Assembly (NCBI GenBank): GCA_003525885.1
Contig: DQIG01000225.1
Location: forward strand, 1 to 10,930
Source of the DNA: Stenotrophomonas sp.
GTDB lineage: Bacteria; Pseudomonadota; Gammaproteobacteria; Xanthomonadales; Xanthomonadaceae
Direction of reading: 5' to 3'
Length of the DNA stretch: 10,930 nucleotides
This document shows positions 1 to 5,653 of this stretch, piece by piece; the first letter of the stretch is position 1; each line of letters begins with the position of its first letter. The notes beneath the pieces were generated by a model. It was given only the letters and a program-made list of their open reading frames with translations, was not told the origin of the DNA and made no database searches. Both the position numbers and the translations under genes were made by a program.

Positions 1-8
1 GCCGTCTG

Positions 9-35
9 CATCGCAGGCAAGCCAGCTCCCACATT
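9..35 (+). repeat. REP-like palindromic element, Pseudomonas type
   Basis: The segment contains an imperfect palindrome, GCAGGCAAGCCAGC at 13-26, followed by TCCCACA. This is the core of the REP-like intergenic repeats I know from the Pseudomonas fluorescens group, where a GCAAGCC(N)GCTCCCACA pattern is very common between genes. It does not resemble the GTAG hairpins further right in this window. Recognition is from memory; a REP search would confirm it. Confidence 0.55.
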
Positions 36-153
36 TGTTCTGCGCCATTCCCCTGAACTTCTATTCTCTTTGGAAAGCCCTGTGGCAACCCGTCGCAGAC
101 GTCGGCGCGTGCGTGTTTGATTCATGTCATGACAAACGGCGTCCGGACGACGC

Positions 154-182
154 TTGACATCCCCAGGTCGTAAACGTATGTT
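154..182 (+). promoter_or_regulatory. Sigma-70 promoter of the acyl-CoA dehydrogenase gene
   Basis: A perfect -35 hexamer TTGACA (154-159) is followed after exactly 17 bp by TATGTT (177-182), a 4/6 match to TATAAT. The expected transcription start is near 189, giving a leader of about 70 nt before the ATG at 258. The -10 and the start region are covered by two palindromes that look like operators. Confidence 0.7.
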
Positions 183-197
183 TCAAACACCTGTTTG
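172..197 (+). promoter_or_regulatory. Tandem PsrA/FadR-type operator palindromes
   Basis: Two abutting inverted repeats have the same half-sites: AAAC-GTAT-GTTT (172-183), over the -10 box, and a perfect CAAAC-ACCT-GTTTG (184-197), over the expected start site. The second matches the published Pseudomonas PsrA consensus G/CAAAC(N2-4)GTTTG/C. PsrA is a TetR-family repressor of fatty-acid oxidation genes that is released by long-chain fatty acids or their CoA esters. Bound here it would block RNA polymerase, which suits an acyl-CoA dehydrogenase induced by its substrates. The family assignment is inferred from the motif alone; no psrA gene lies in the window. Confidence 0.55.
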
Positions 198-257
198 ACC
201 GCCATAACAAATCCACGCGGTTGTTCATTCCAGATTCATCAGCAGAGGTTTATCGCT

Positions 258-2045
258 ATGCCTGACTACAAGGCCCCCTTGCGTGATATTCGCTTCGTTC
301 GTGACGAACTGCTTGGCTATGAAGCGCACTATCAGAGCCTGCCGGCTTGCCAGGACGCTACCCCGGACATGGTTGACGCCATCCTTGAAGAAGGCGCCAA
401 GTTCTGTGAGCAAGTGCTGGCCCCGTTGAACCGCGTGGGTGACATCGAAGGCTGTACCTGGAGTGAGTCAGGCGTTAAGACCCCTACTGGTTTCAAAGAA
501 GCCTACAAACAATTCGTCGAAGGCGGCTGGCCAAGCCTGGCCCACGACGTGGAGCACGGCGGCCAAGGCCTGCCGGAATCCCTGGGCCTGGCCGTGAGCG
601 AAATGGTGGGCGCCGCCAACTGGTCGTGGGGCATGTACCCGGGTCTGTCCCATGGTGCGATGAACACGATTTCCGAGCACGGCACCCCCGAGCAGCAAGA
701 GGCCTACCTGACCAAACTGGTGTCGGGCGAATGGACCGGCACCATGTGCCTGACCGAGCCGCACTGCGGCACCGACCTGGGCCTGCTCAAGACCAAGGCC
801 GAGCCGAACGCCGATGGCAGCTATTCGATCACCGGCACCAAGATCTTCATCACCGCCGGCGAGCACGACCTGACCGGCAACATCGTGCACCTGGTGCTGG
901 CCAAGCTGCCCGACGCCCCTCCGGGCGCCAAGGGCATCTCGCTGTTCGTCACCCCCAAGTTCAAGGTCGACCGCGATGGCACCGTCGGCGAGCGCAACGC
1001 ACTGCGCTGCGGCTCGATCGAGCACAAGATGGGCATCAAGGGTTCGGTCACCTGCGTGATGAACTTCGATGGCGCACAGGGCTACCTGGTCGGCCAGCCG
1101 CACAAGGGCCTGCAGGCGATGTTCACCATGATGAACACCGCCCGCCTGGGCGTCGGCCTGCAGGGCATCGGTCTGTCCGAGCGCGCCTACCAGAACGCAC
1201 TGAAGTACAGCCGTGAGCGCCTGCAGTCGCGCGCGCTTAGCGGTGCGAAATTCCCGGACAAGCCGGCCGATCCGATCCTGGTCCACCCGGATGTGCGCCG
1301 CATGCTGCTGACCGTGAAGTCGCTGGTCGAAGGCAGCCGCCTGCTGGCCCTGCACGCGGCCACCCTGATCGATGTCGCCCATCACGCCGAAGACGCCGCC
1401 GAGCGTGAGCGCGCCGACACCCTGGTGAGCTTCCTCACGCCCATCTCGAAGGCCTGCCAGACCGAATGGGGCATCGAGAACACCTACAACGCCCTGCAGT
1501 GCTTCGGTGGCCACGGCTACATCCGCGAACACGGCATGGAACAGCTGGCCCGCGATGCCCGCATCACCACGCTGTATGAAGGCACCACCGGCATCCAGGC
1601 ACTGGACCTGATCGGCCGCAAGACCGCGTCCAGCCAGGGCGCCGGCCTGAAGCTGATGCTGGCCGAGATCGAAGCCTTCGCCAAGGAACACGAGGGCAAC
1701 GAAGCGCTGGCCGAGTTCATCGGCCCGCTGCGCGCCAAGGCCGCCGAGTGGGGCAAGCTGACCCTGGACGTGCTGCAGCGCGCAGCCGCCAACCCCGACG
1801 AACTGGGCGCGGCCAGCTACGACTACCTGTTCTATTCGGGCTACGTGGTACTGGCCTACTGGTGGGCCCGCAGCGTGGCCGCCGCCGACGCCAGCGCGCA
1901 CGGTGCCGCCTTCGCCCAGGGCAAGCGCGAAACCGCTCGCTTCTACTTCGCCCGCGTGCTGCCGCGCACGCTCAGCCACGCCGCCGCGATCCAGTCCGGC
2001 GCCGCCCCGCTGATGACGATGGACGACGAGCGCTTCGGCGCCTGA
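258..2045 (+). CDS. Acyl-CoA dehydrogenase (DmdC/FadE-like, long form), apparently mosaic
   Basis: An FAD-dependent acyl-CoA dehydrogenase of 595 residues, the usual size of the long-form family that includes 3-methylmercaptopropionyl-CoA dehydrogenase (DmdC). It introduces the alpha-beta double bond into an acyl-CoA and passes electrons to ETF. The family order is visible: an extra N-terminal segment, an FAD/substrate motif MCLTEPHCGTDLG (residues 163-175), the second signature from Q414 (QCFGGHGY, then RDARI) and the catalytic-base motif YEGTTGIQ with Glu441, followed by a C-terminal helical domain. The start at 258 is chosen because AGAGG (244-248) lies 9 nt upstream; the in-frame TTG at 195 lies inside the operator. 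Oddity: by hand count 44 of 160 codons in 261-740 end in A or T, against 25 of about 270 in 741-1550, which suggests a Pseudomonas-derived front joined to a Stenotrophomonas rear. The exact substrate is unknown. Confidence 0.93.
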   Translation: MPDYKAPLRDIRFVRDELLGYEAHYQSLPACQDATPDMVDAILEEGAKFCEQVLAPLNRVGDIEGCTWSESGVKTPTGFKEAYKQFVEGGWPSLAHDVEHGGQGLPESLGLAVSEMVGAANWSWGMYPGLSHGAMNTISEHGTPEQQEAYLTKLVSGEWTGTMCLTEPHCGTDLGLLKTKAEPNADGSYSITGTKIFITAGEHDLTGNIVHLVLAKLPDAPPGAKGISLFVTPKFKVDRDGTVGERNALRCGSIEHKMGIKGSVTCVMNFDGAQGYLVGQPHKGLQAMFTMMNTARLGVGLQGIGLSERAYQNALKYSRERLQSRALSGAKFPDKPADPILVHPDVRRMLLTVKSLVEGSRLLALHAATLIDVAHHAEDAAERERADTLVSFLTPISKACQTEWGIENTYNALQCFGGHGYIREHGMEQLARDARITTLYEGTTGIQALDLIGRKTASSQGAGLKLMLAEIEAFAKEHEGNEALAEFIGPLRAKAAEWGKLTLDVLQRAAANPDELGAASYDYLFYSGYVVLAYWWARSVAAADASAHGAAFAQGKRETARFYFARVLPRTLSHAAAIQSGAAPLMTMDDERFGA

Positions 2046-2062
2046 GCCGGGCTGCGCCCGGC
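2046..2062 (+). terminator. GC-rich hairpin directly after the acyl-CoA dehydrogenase stop
   Basis: A perfect 7-bp stem, GCCGGGC/GCCCGGC, with a 3-nt loop TGC begins at the base after the TGA stop. No U-tract follows, so it is not a classical intrinsic terminator. It may protect the 3' end, or act together with the SMAG hairpin 8 bp downstream. Confidence 0.45.
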
Positions 2063-2069
2063 ACCCGCT

Positions 2070-2091
2070 GTAGTGCCGGCCGCTGGCCGGC
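2070..2091 (+). repeat. SMAG (GTAG) repetitive element, copy 1
   Basis: The tetranucleotide GTAG (2070-2073) heads a perfect stem GCCGGCC (2075-2081) / GGCCGGC (2085-2091) with loop GCT. GTAG at the foot of a short perfect hairpin is the hallmark of the SMAG family, REP-like elements abundant in S. maltophilia intergenic regions. It supports the host assignment and probably folds at the 3' end of the dehydrogenase mRNA. Confidence 0.8.
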
Positions 2092-2129
2092 GACCGCAAC
2101 AGCAACAACTGCAGCCCGGCGAATGGCGT

Positions 2130-2303
2130 GGCGGTGCGGGCTGGCAGGACACGCCGTAAACCCTTCCTTGGGGGCTCGATGGCGCCTTGCTCGTGTGCGC
2201 TGTCCTGCGCACACGGCAAGACCGGGGTTGGGGCGTCCTGCCCAACCCGCCCGAGGCATGCCTCGGGCCCATGGCGCCAACGGCCCTGCCAACCCACACC
2301 GCC
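2130..2303. repeat. Multi-hairpin intergenic element bounded by 19-bp inverted repeats
   Basis: The outer arms 2130-2148 and 2285-2303 are inverted repeats matching at 17 of 19 positions. A second nested pair is TGGCGCC (2180-2186) / GGCGCCA (2273-2279). Inside lie three consecutive hairpins: GTGTGCGC/GCGCACAC (2193-2200/2207-2214), GGGTTGGG/CCCAACCC (2225-2232/2241-2248) and the uninterrupted 18-bp palindrome CCCGAGGCATGCCTCGGG (2250-2267). The whole could fold into a closed multi-branch structure as RNA or extrude as a cruciform. Similar sequence is familiar to me from other Stenotrophomonas intergenic regions, which suggests a dispersed non-coding repeat. The open frames through it look like artefacts of the high GC content. 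Confidence 0.6.
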
Positions 2304-2332
2304 CCGCCCCTGACAGTTCCCCGCGATCTGCG

Positions 2333-2355
2333 GTAGATCCACGCCATGCGTGGAT
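2333..2355 (+). repeat. SMAG (GTAG) repetitive element, copy 2
   Basis: GTAG (2333-2336) is followed by a perfect 8-bp stem ATCCACGC (2337-2344) / GCGTGGAT (2348-2355) with a CAT loop. It has the same design and orientation as copy 1 but a different stem sequence, so it belongs to a different subgroup. The two copies bracket the multi-hairpin element. Confidence 0.8.
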
Positions 2356-2380
2356 GGAAATCACCGAAGTCCCTCTGGAG

Positions 2381-2406
2381 AAAAGCCCCCTTTTGTTAAA
2401 GGGGGC
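2381..2406 (-). terminator. Rho-independent terminator reading leftward
   Basis: A 9-bp stem GCCCCCTTT (2385-2393) / AAAGGGGGC (2398-2406) has a TGTT loop. On the minus strand it is followed by TTTT (complement of 2381-2384), giving a standard intrinsic terminator. On the plus strand no U-tract follows. No minus-strand gene is visible immediately to the right, so it must stop an antisense or unannotated transcript, or shield the dehydrogenase gene from one. Confidence 0.6.
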
Positions 2407-2442
2407 GCGTCGACAGGCGCGGGAATCAGGAGGAATGCGCGG

Positions 2443-2505
2443 ACCTGAATGTTGACGATTTGTGTATCGCCCAAGTGGCGATACCCAAAACGCAACAATT
2501 CAGGT
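2443..2505. repeat. 63-bp imperfect palindrome upstream of the HNH gene
   Basis: The arms pair in blocks outward from a 5-nt loop (2472-2476): GTATCGCC/GGCGATAC (2464-2471/2477-2484), then TTTG/CAAA, CG/CG, GTTG/CAAC (2451-2454/2493-2496) and ACCTGAAT/ATTCAGGT (2443-2450/2498-2505), separated by one-base mismatches or bulges. About 26 base pairs form in total. It ends 16 bp before the HNH start codon and abuts a -10-like TATAAG (2505-2510), so it could be a regulatory stem, an operator, or a recombinase or endonuclease site. No family was recognised. Confidence 0.65.
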
Positions 2506-2521
2506 ATAAGCTGTTCTCCCG

Positions 2522-3187
2522 ATGGAGACAGACACTACACGCTTGGGTCTGATCGAAGCCGGAGCTCCGTTTTCTGCTCCGGGCGCCGAAGCATCGCCCA
2601 ACGCCACGACGCTGCATCGCCCCGGTTCGGTCCGGCTGCTCTCGCTTGATGCCCACGGACGCGTACTGGACTGGATCACCTGGCAGGATGCGGCCTGTCT
2701 CTACGCCCGCGAGGCGGTGGCCTGGACGCTCGGCGATCCCTGCCTGCACATCCACGGCGGTACCAACCGCTTCAGCGGACTGCAGAGCGGCATGGACCTG
2801 CACCCGATCATCGCCGCCCGCGGCCACGCCCGCTCCCGCGCTATCGACCCGACGCCGAACCTGACCAACCAGGCGCTGTTCGCCCGCGACGCCCATCTGT
2901 GCATGTATTGCGGCCAGCAGTTCAGTCGCCCCACGCTCACCCGCGACCACGTCATGCCGCTGTCCAAGGGCGGGCTGGACTGCTGGGAAAACGTGGTCAC
3001 CGCCTGCTTCCACTGCAATTCGCGCAAGAGCGACCGCACCCCGCAGCAGGCCGGCATGCCCCTGCTGGCGGTACCCTACCGGCCCAGCTGGATCGAACAC
3101 CTGATCCTGTCCAACCGCAACATCCTGGCCGACCAGATGGCCTTCCTGAAGGCGCAATTGCCCAAGCGCTCGAAACTGAGCACCTGA
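2522..3187 (+). CDS. HNH endonuclease family protein
   Basis: A 221-residue HNH nuclease-fold protein. The zinc-binding and catalytic elements are in the normal order: C127-x2-C130, D142-H143 (DHVMPLSKGG), N157 (WENVV) and C162-x2-C165 (CFHCN). Four cysteines form the structural zinc site, and the His-Asn-His set would hold a divalent metal for DNA cleavage. Residues from about 40 to 90 show the RVLDWITWQDA...A motif common N-terminal to the HNH core in this housekeeping-like group, which occurs next to dxs in Xanthomonadaceae. The start is the first ATG; no Shine-Dalgarno is visible and TATAAG lies at 2505-2510, so the mRNA may be nearly leaderless. The gene stands alone, 102 bp before dxs, with no methyltransferase or restriction partner. 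Its biological role is not known. Confidence 0.88.
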   Translation: METDTTRLGLIEAGAPFSAPGAEASPNATTLHRPGSVRLLSLDAHGRVLDWITWQDAACLYAREAVAWTLGDPCLHIHGGTNRFSGLQSGMDLHPIIAARGHARSRAIDPTPNLTNQALFARDAHLCMYCGQQFSRPTLTRDHVMPLSKGGLDCWENVVTACFHCNSRKSDRTPQQAGMPLLAVPYRPSWIEHLILSNRNILADQMAFLKAQLPKRSKLST

Positions 3188-3209
3188 ACGCCCGAAAATG
3201 CAACCCTCA

Positions 3210-3227
3210 CCGTCCTGTCACGGACGG
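3210..3227 (+). other. Hairpin between the HNH gene and dxs
   Basis: CCGTCC (3210-3215) / GGACGG (3222-3227) form a 6-bp stem with a 6-nt loop, 23 nt after the HNH stop. No U-tract follows, so termination would be weak. The rest of 3188-3289 must hold the dxs promoter if dxs is separately transcribed, but I see no convincing -35/-10 pair. Confidence 0.35.
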
Positions 3228-3289
3228 CGGCGTTTGCTTGCCCCACCCCCGTTTGAGGGCGAAAATGGGCGTTCAGAAAAAGTGCGAAC

Positions 3290-5200
3290 ATGATGATCGA
3301 CTCTGCCCGCTATCCCCGCCTCGCGCGCATCCAGACACCGGATGACCTGCGCACGTTCGACGAATCCGAATTGAGGGCGGTTGCCGACGAACTGCGCGCC
3401 TACCTCATCGAATCGGTGGGCAAGAGCGGCGGCCACTTCGCCGCCGGCCTGGGCGTGATCGAACTCACCGTCGCCCTGCACTACCTGTACCAGACCCCGG
3501 TCGATCAGCTGGTCTGGGACGTCGGCCATCAGACCTATCCGCACAAGATCCTCACCGGCCGCCGCGACGAGATCCACACCGTCAAGCAGAAAGACGGTGT
3601 CGCACCGTTCCCGAAGCGCGAGGAAAGCGAGTACGACACCTTCGGCGTCGGCCACTCCTCGACCTCGATCTCGGCCGCACTCGGCATGGCCATCGCCCGC
3701 CAGTCCGAAGGCGACGACCGCAAGGTCGTGGCGGTGATCGGTGACGGCGCGATGACCGCCGGCATGGCGTTTGAAGCGCTGATGCACGCTGGCGGCATGG
3801 AGCCGGAGCCGAACCTGCTGGTGATCCTCAACGACAACAACATGTCGATCTCCGAGGCAGTGGGCGGCCTGACCAAGATGCTGGGCCGCGCTACCGGCAG
3901 CCGCACGCTCAACGCGCTGCGCGAAGGCGGCAAGAAGATCCTCGGTGACAAGAAGAACAACCCGGCGCGTTTCGTGAAGCGCTGGGAAGAGCACTGGAAG
4001 GGCATGTTCGTGCCCTCCACGATGTTCGAGGAAATGGGCTTCCACTACACCGGCCCGATCGACGGCCACGACATGCCGGCCCTGTTGTCCACGCTGAAGA
4101 CGCTGCGCGCCTCCAAGGGTCCGAAGCTGCTGCATGTGATGACCACCAAGGGCAAGGGCTACGAGCCGGCCGAAGGCGACCAGATCGGCTACCACGCGGT
4201 GGGCCCGTTCGATCCGGACAAGGGCCTGGTGGCCAAGGCCGGGGCCAAGAAGCCGACCTATACCGATGTGTTCAGCGACTGGCTGTGCGATGCCGCCGCC
4301 GCCGAGCCGCGCCTGTACGGCATCACCCCGGCGATGCGCGAAGGCTCCGGCCTGGTGCGTTTCAGCAAGGAATACCCGCAGCGCTATTTCGACGTGGCGA
4401 TCGCCGAGCAGCACGCGGTCACCCTCGCCGCTGGCATGGCCACCCAGGGTGGCAAGCCGGTAGTGGCGATCTACTCCACCTTCCTGCAGCGCGCGTACGA
4501 CCAGCTGGTGCACGACGTGGCGATCCAGGACCTGGATGTGCTGTTTGCGATCGACCGCGCTGGCGTGGTCGGCCCGGACGGCGCAACCCACGCCGGCAAC
4601 CTCGACCTGAGCTTCCTGCGCTGCGTGCCGAACCTGGTGGTGATGGCGCCGTCCAATGAAGCCGAGTGCCGGCAGATGCTCAGCACCGGCCTGCAGCACC
4701 CGGGCCCGGCCGCCGTACGCTACCCGCGTGGCACCGGCACTGGCGTTGCAGCCGGTACCGACCTGTCGACCCTGCCGATCGGCAAGGGCGAGCTGCGCCT
4801 GCAGGGCAGTCGCATCGCCCTGCTCGCCTTTGGCAGCACCGTGGCCGCCGCCGAACAGGTCGGCCGCGAACTGGGCCTGAGCGTGGTCAACATGCGCTTC
4901 ATCAAGCCACTGGATCGCGAGCTGGTGCTGGCCGTGGCCGCCCAGCACGAGGGCCTGGTCACGATCGAAGACAACGTGGTGGCCGGTGGCGCCGGTTCCG
5001 GCGTCGGTGAACTGCTCAATGCCGAAGGCGTGCTGCGCCCGATCCTGCACCTGGGCCTGCCCGACAGCTACCAGCACCACGCCAGCCGCGAGGACCTGCT
5101 GGCCGAAGCCGGCATCGATGCGGCCGGTATCCGCGCCGCCGTGCTCAAGCGCTGGCCGCAGCTGGCCGCAGGCACCCCGCCGCTGAGCGCAGCGGGCTGA
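3290..5200 (+). CDS. dxs: 1-deoxy-D-xylulose-5-phosphate synthase
   Basis: Dxs condenses pyruvate and glyceraldehyde 3-phosphate to 1-deoxy-D-xylulose 5-phosphate with loss of CO2. It is the first enzyme of the MEP isoprenoid pathway and also feeds thiamine and pyridoxal phosphate synthesis. It is a cytosolic thiamine-diphosphate enzyme of the transketolase family. Visible features: the GGHFAAGLGVIELT motif with His49, the ThDP motif from G151-D152-G153 to N181-D-N-N184, the pyrimidine-domain DVAIAEQHAV with the conserved Glu373 that activates the cofactor, DRAGVVGPDGATHAG, and a C-terminal transketolase-like domain. At 636 residues it is full length. Two ATGs are adjacent (3290 and 3293); the Shine-Dalgarno is poor, so either is possible. 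It is followed by a strong hairpin before a convergent gene. Confidence 0.98.
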   Translation: MMIDSARYPRLARIQTPDDLRTFDESELRAVADELRAYLIESVGKSGGHFAAGLGVIELTVALHYLYQTPVDQLVWDVGHQTYPHKILTGRRDEIHTVKQKDGVAPFPKREESEYDTFGVGHSSTSISAALGMAIARQSEGDDRKVVAVIGDGAMTAGMAFEALMHAGGMEPEPNLLVILNDNNMSISEAVGGLTKMLGRATGSRTLNALREGGKKILGDKKNNPARFVKRWEEHWKGMFVPSTMFEEMGFHYTGPIDGHDMPALLSTLKTLRASKGPKLLHVMTTKGKGYEPAEGDQIGYHAVGPFDPDKGLVAKAGAKKPTYTDVFSDWLCDAAAAEPRLYGITPAMREGSGLVRFSKEYPQRYFDVAIAEQHAVTLAAGMATQGGKPVVAIYSTFLQRAYDQLVHDVAIQDLDVLFAIDRAGVVGPDGATHAGNLDLSFLRCVPNLVVMAPSNEAECRQMLSTGLQHPGPAAVRYPRGTGTGVAAGTDLSTLPIGKGELRLQGSRIALLAFGSTVAAAEQVGRELGLSVVNMRFIKPLDRELVLAVAAQHEGLVTIEDNVVAGGAGSGVGELLNAEGVLRPILHLGLPDSYQHHASREDLLAEAGIDAAGIRAAVLKRWPQLAAGTPPLSAAG

Positions 5201-5228
5201 GGCCGATCAGGGACCCACGCATGACGGG

Positions 5229-5256
5229 GAAGGTGTGGCCGAGGGCCCACACCTTC
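5229..5256. terminator. Hairpin between convergent dxs and the 67-residue protein gene
   Basis: A perfect 10-bp stem GAAGGTGTGG (5229-5238) / CCACACCTTC (5247-5256) has an 8-nt loop. It lies 28 bp after the dxs stop and 19 bp before the end of the converging gene. There is no U-tract on either strand, but the strength and position suit a shared transcription end or mRNA-stabilising stem. Confidence 0.6.
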
Positions 5257-5275
5257 TACGGCGGAAGCAACACGC

Positions 5276-5479
5276 TCAGCCGTAACTGACGGCTTCGACG
5301 AATGCGCCGCTGGCTTCCACGCGCACGGCCGCACGCTGCCCGGTGTCTACAAAGTGCAGGCGGGCCAGGGTCTCGGCGAAATCATAAGCGCGTGCGCCAT
5401 CGCGGAACTCGATCGGCTCCGGCCTATCCGGATGCAGCACGCGCCACTGGCGCTGTTCGCATTGCAGGCGGATCAACAT
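5276..5479 (-). CDS. Small uncharacterised protein, paralogue A
   Basis: A 67-residue soluble protein with no signal peptide or membrane segment. It aligns without gaps to the product of 6350-6556 at 30 of 67 identical residues; shared positions include QC near the N-terminus, W12, VLHP, the GA-A-D stretch and TGQR-x2-VRVEA-x-G near the C-terminus. The pattern of an N-terminal strand with Trp, a central helix and a C-terminal VRV strand recalls small DUF2188-like domains, but I do not assign it firmly. The start at 5479 is set by AAGGAG (5488-5493) 8 nt upstream; the longer frame to 5569 has no such site. Function unknown; a small regulatory or stress protein is conceivable. Confidence 0.8.
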   Translation of the reverse strand: MLIRLQCEQRQWRVLHPDRPEPIEFRDGARAYDFAETLARLHFVDTGQRAAVRVEASGAFVEAVSYG

Positions 5480-5613
5480 GCAGCTCACTCCTTGAGGCAG
5501 CGTATCGATGGCGGCGCGATGCCCGTGCCGGCTACGGCACACGACATCACTGGGACTCAGGGCACGCAATGCGCCCTGGTCACAGACGATACGGCGATCA
5601 AAATGTGAGCTGT

Positions 5614-5633
5614 ATCAGATTATTCTGATTTTC
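5614..5633 (+). other. AT-rich hairpin with a downstream T-run
   Basis: ATCAGA (5614-5619) / TCTGAT (5624-5629) with a TTAT loop is followed by more T residues (5630-5633) on the plus strand. It lies between the end of the DUF3011-like gene (5654) and the start of paralogue A (5479), both on the minus strand. It may be a weak terminator or part of the promoter or operator of paralogue A. It stands out because its surroundings are GC-rich. Confidence 0.35.
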
Positions 5634-5653
5634 GTGGGCTGAACCCGTAAAGC

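Noticed and set aside
195..257. Extended N-terminus of the acyl-CoA dehydrogenase starting at a TTG
   Set aside because: The codon lies inside the perfect CAAAC-N4-GTTTG palindrome, next to the expected transcription start, and has no ribosome binding site; the ATG at 258 does.
468..2342. 624-codon open frame on the minus strand opposite the acyl-CoA dehydrogenase
   Set aside because: It mirrors a well-supported gene, its composition (long Gly/Ala/Gln/His runs) is that of a GC-rich antisense shadow, and it has no recognisable domain.
2046..2521. Possible insertion-sequence remnant or CRISPR-like array in the hairpin block
   Set aside because: No transposase fragment, no direct target repeats that I can see and no regular repeat-spacer pattern; the stems differ from one another in sequence.
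3218..5080. 620-codon open frame on the minus strand opposite dxs
   Set aside because: Dxs is certain on the plus strand; the antisense product is low-complexity with no motif, as expected from strong GC bias at third positions.
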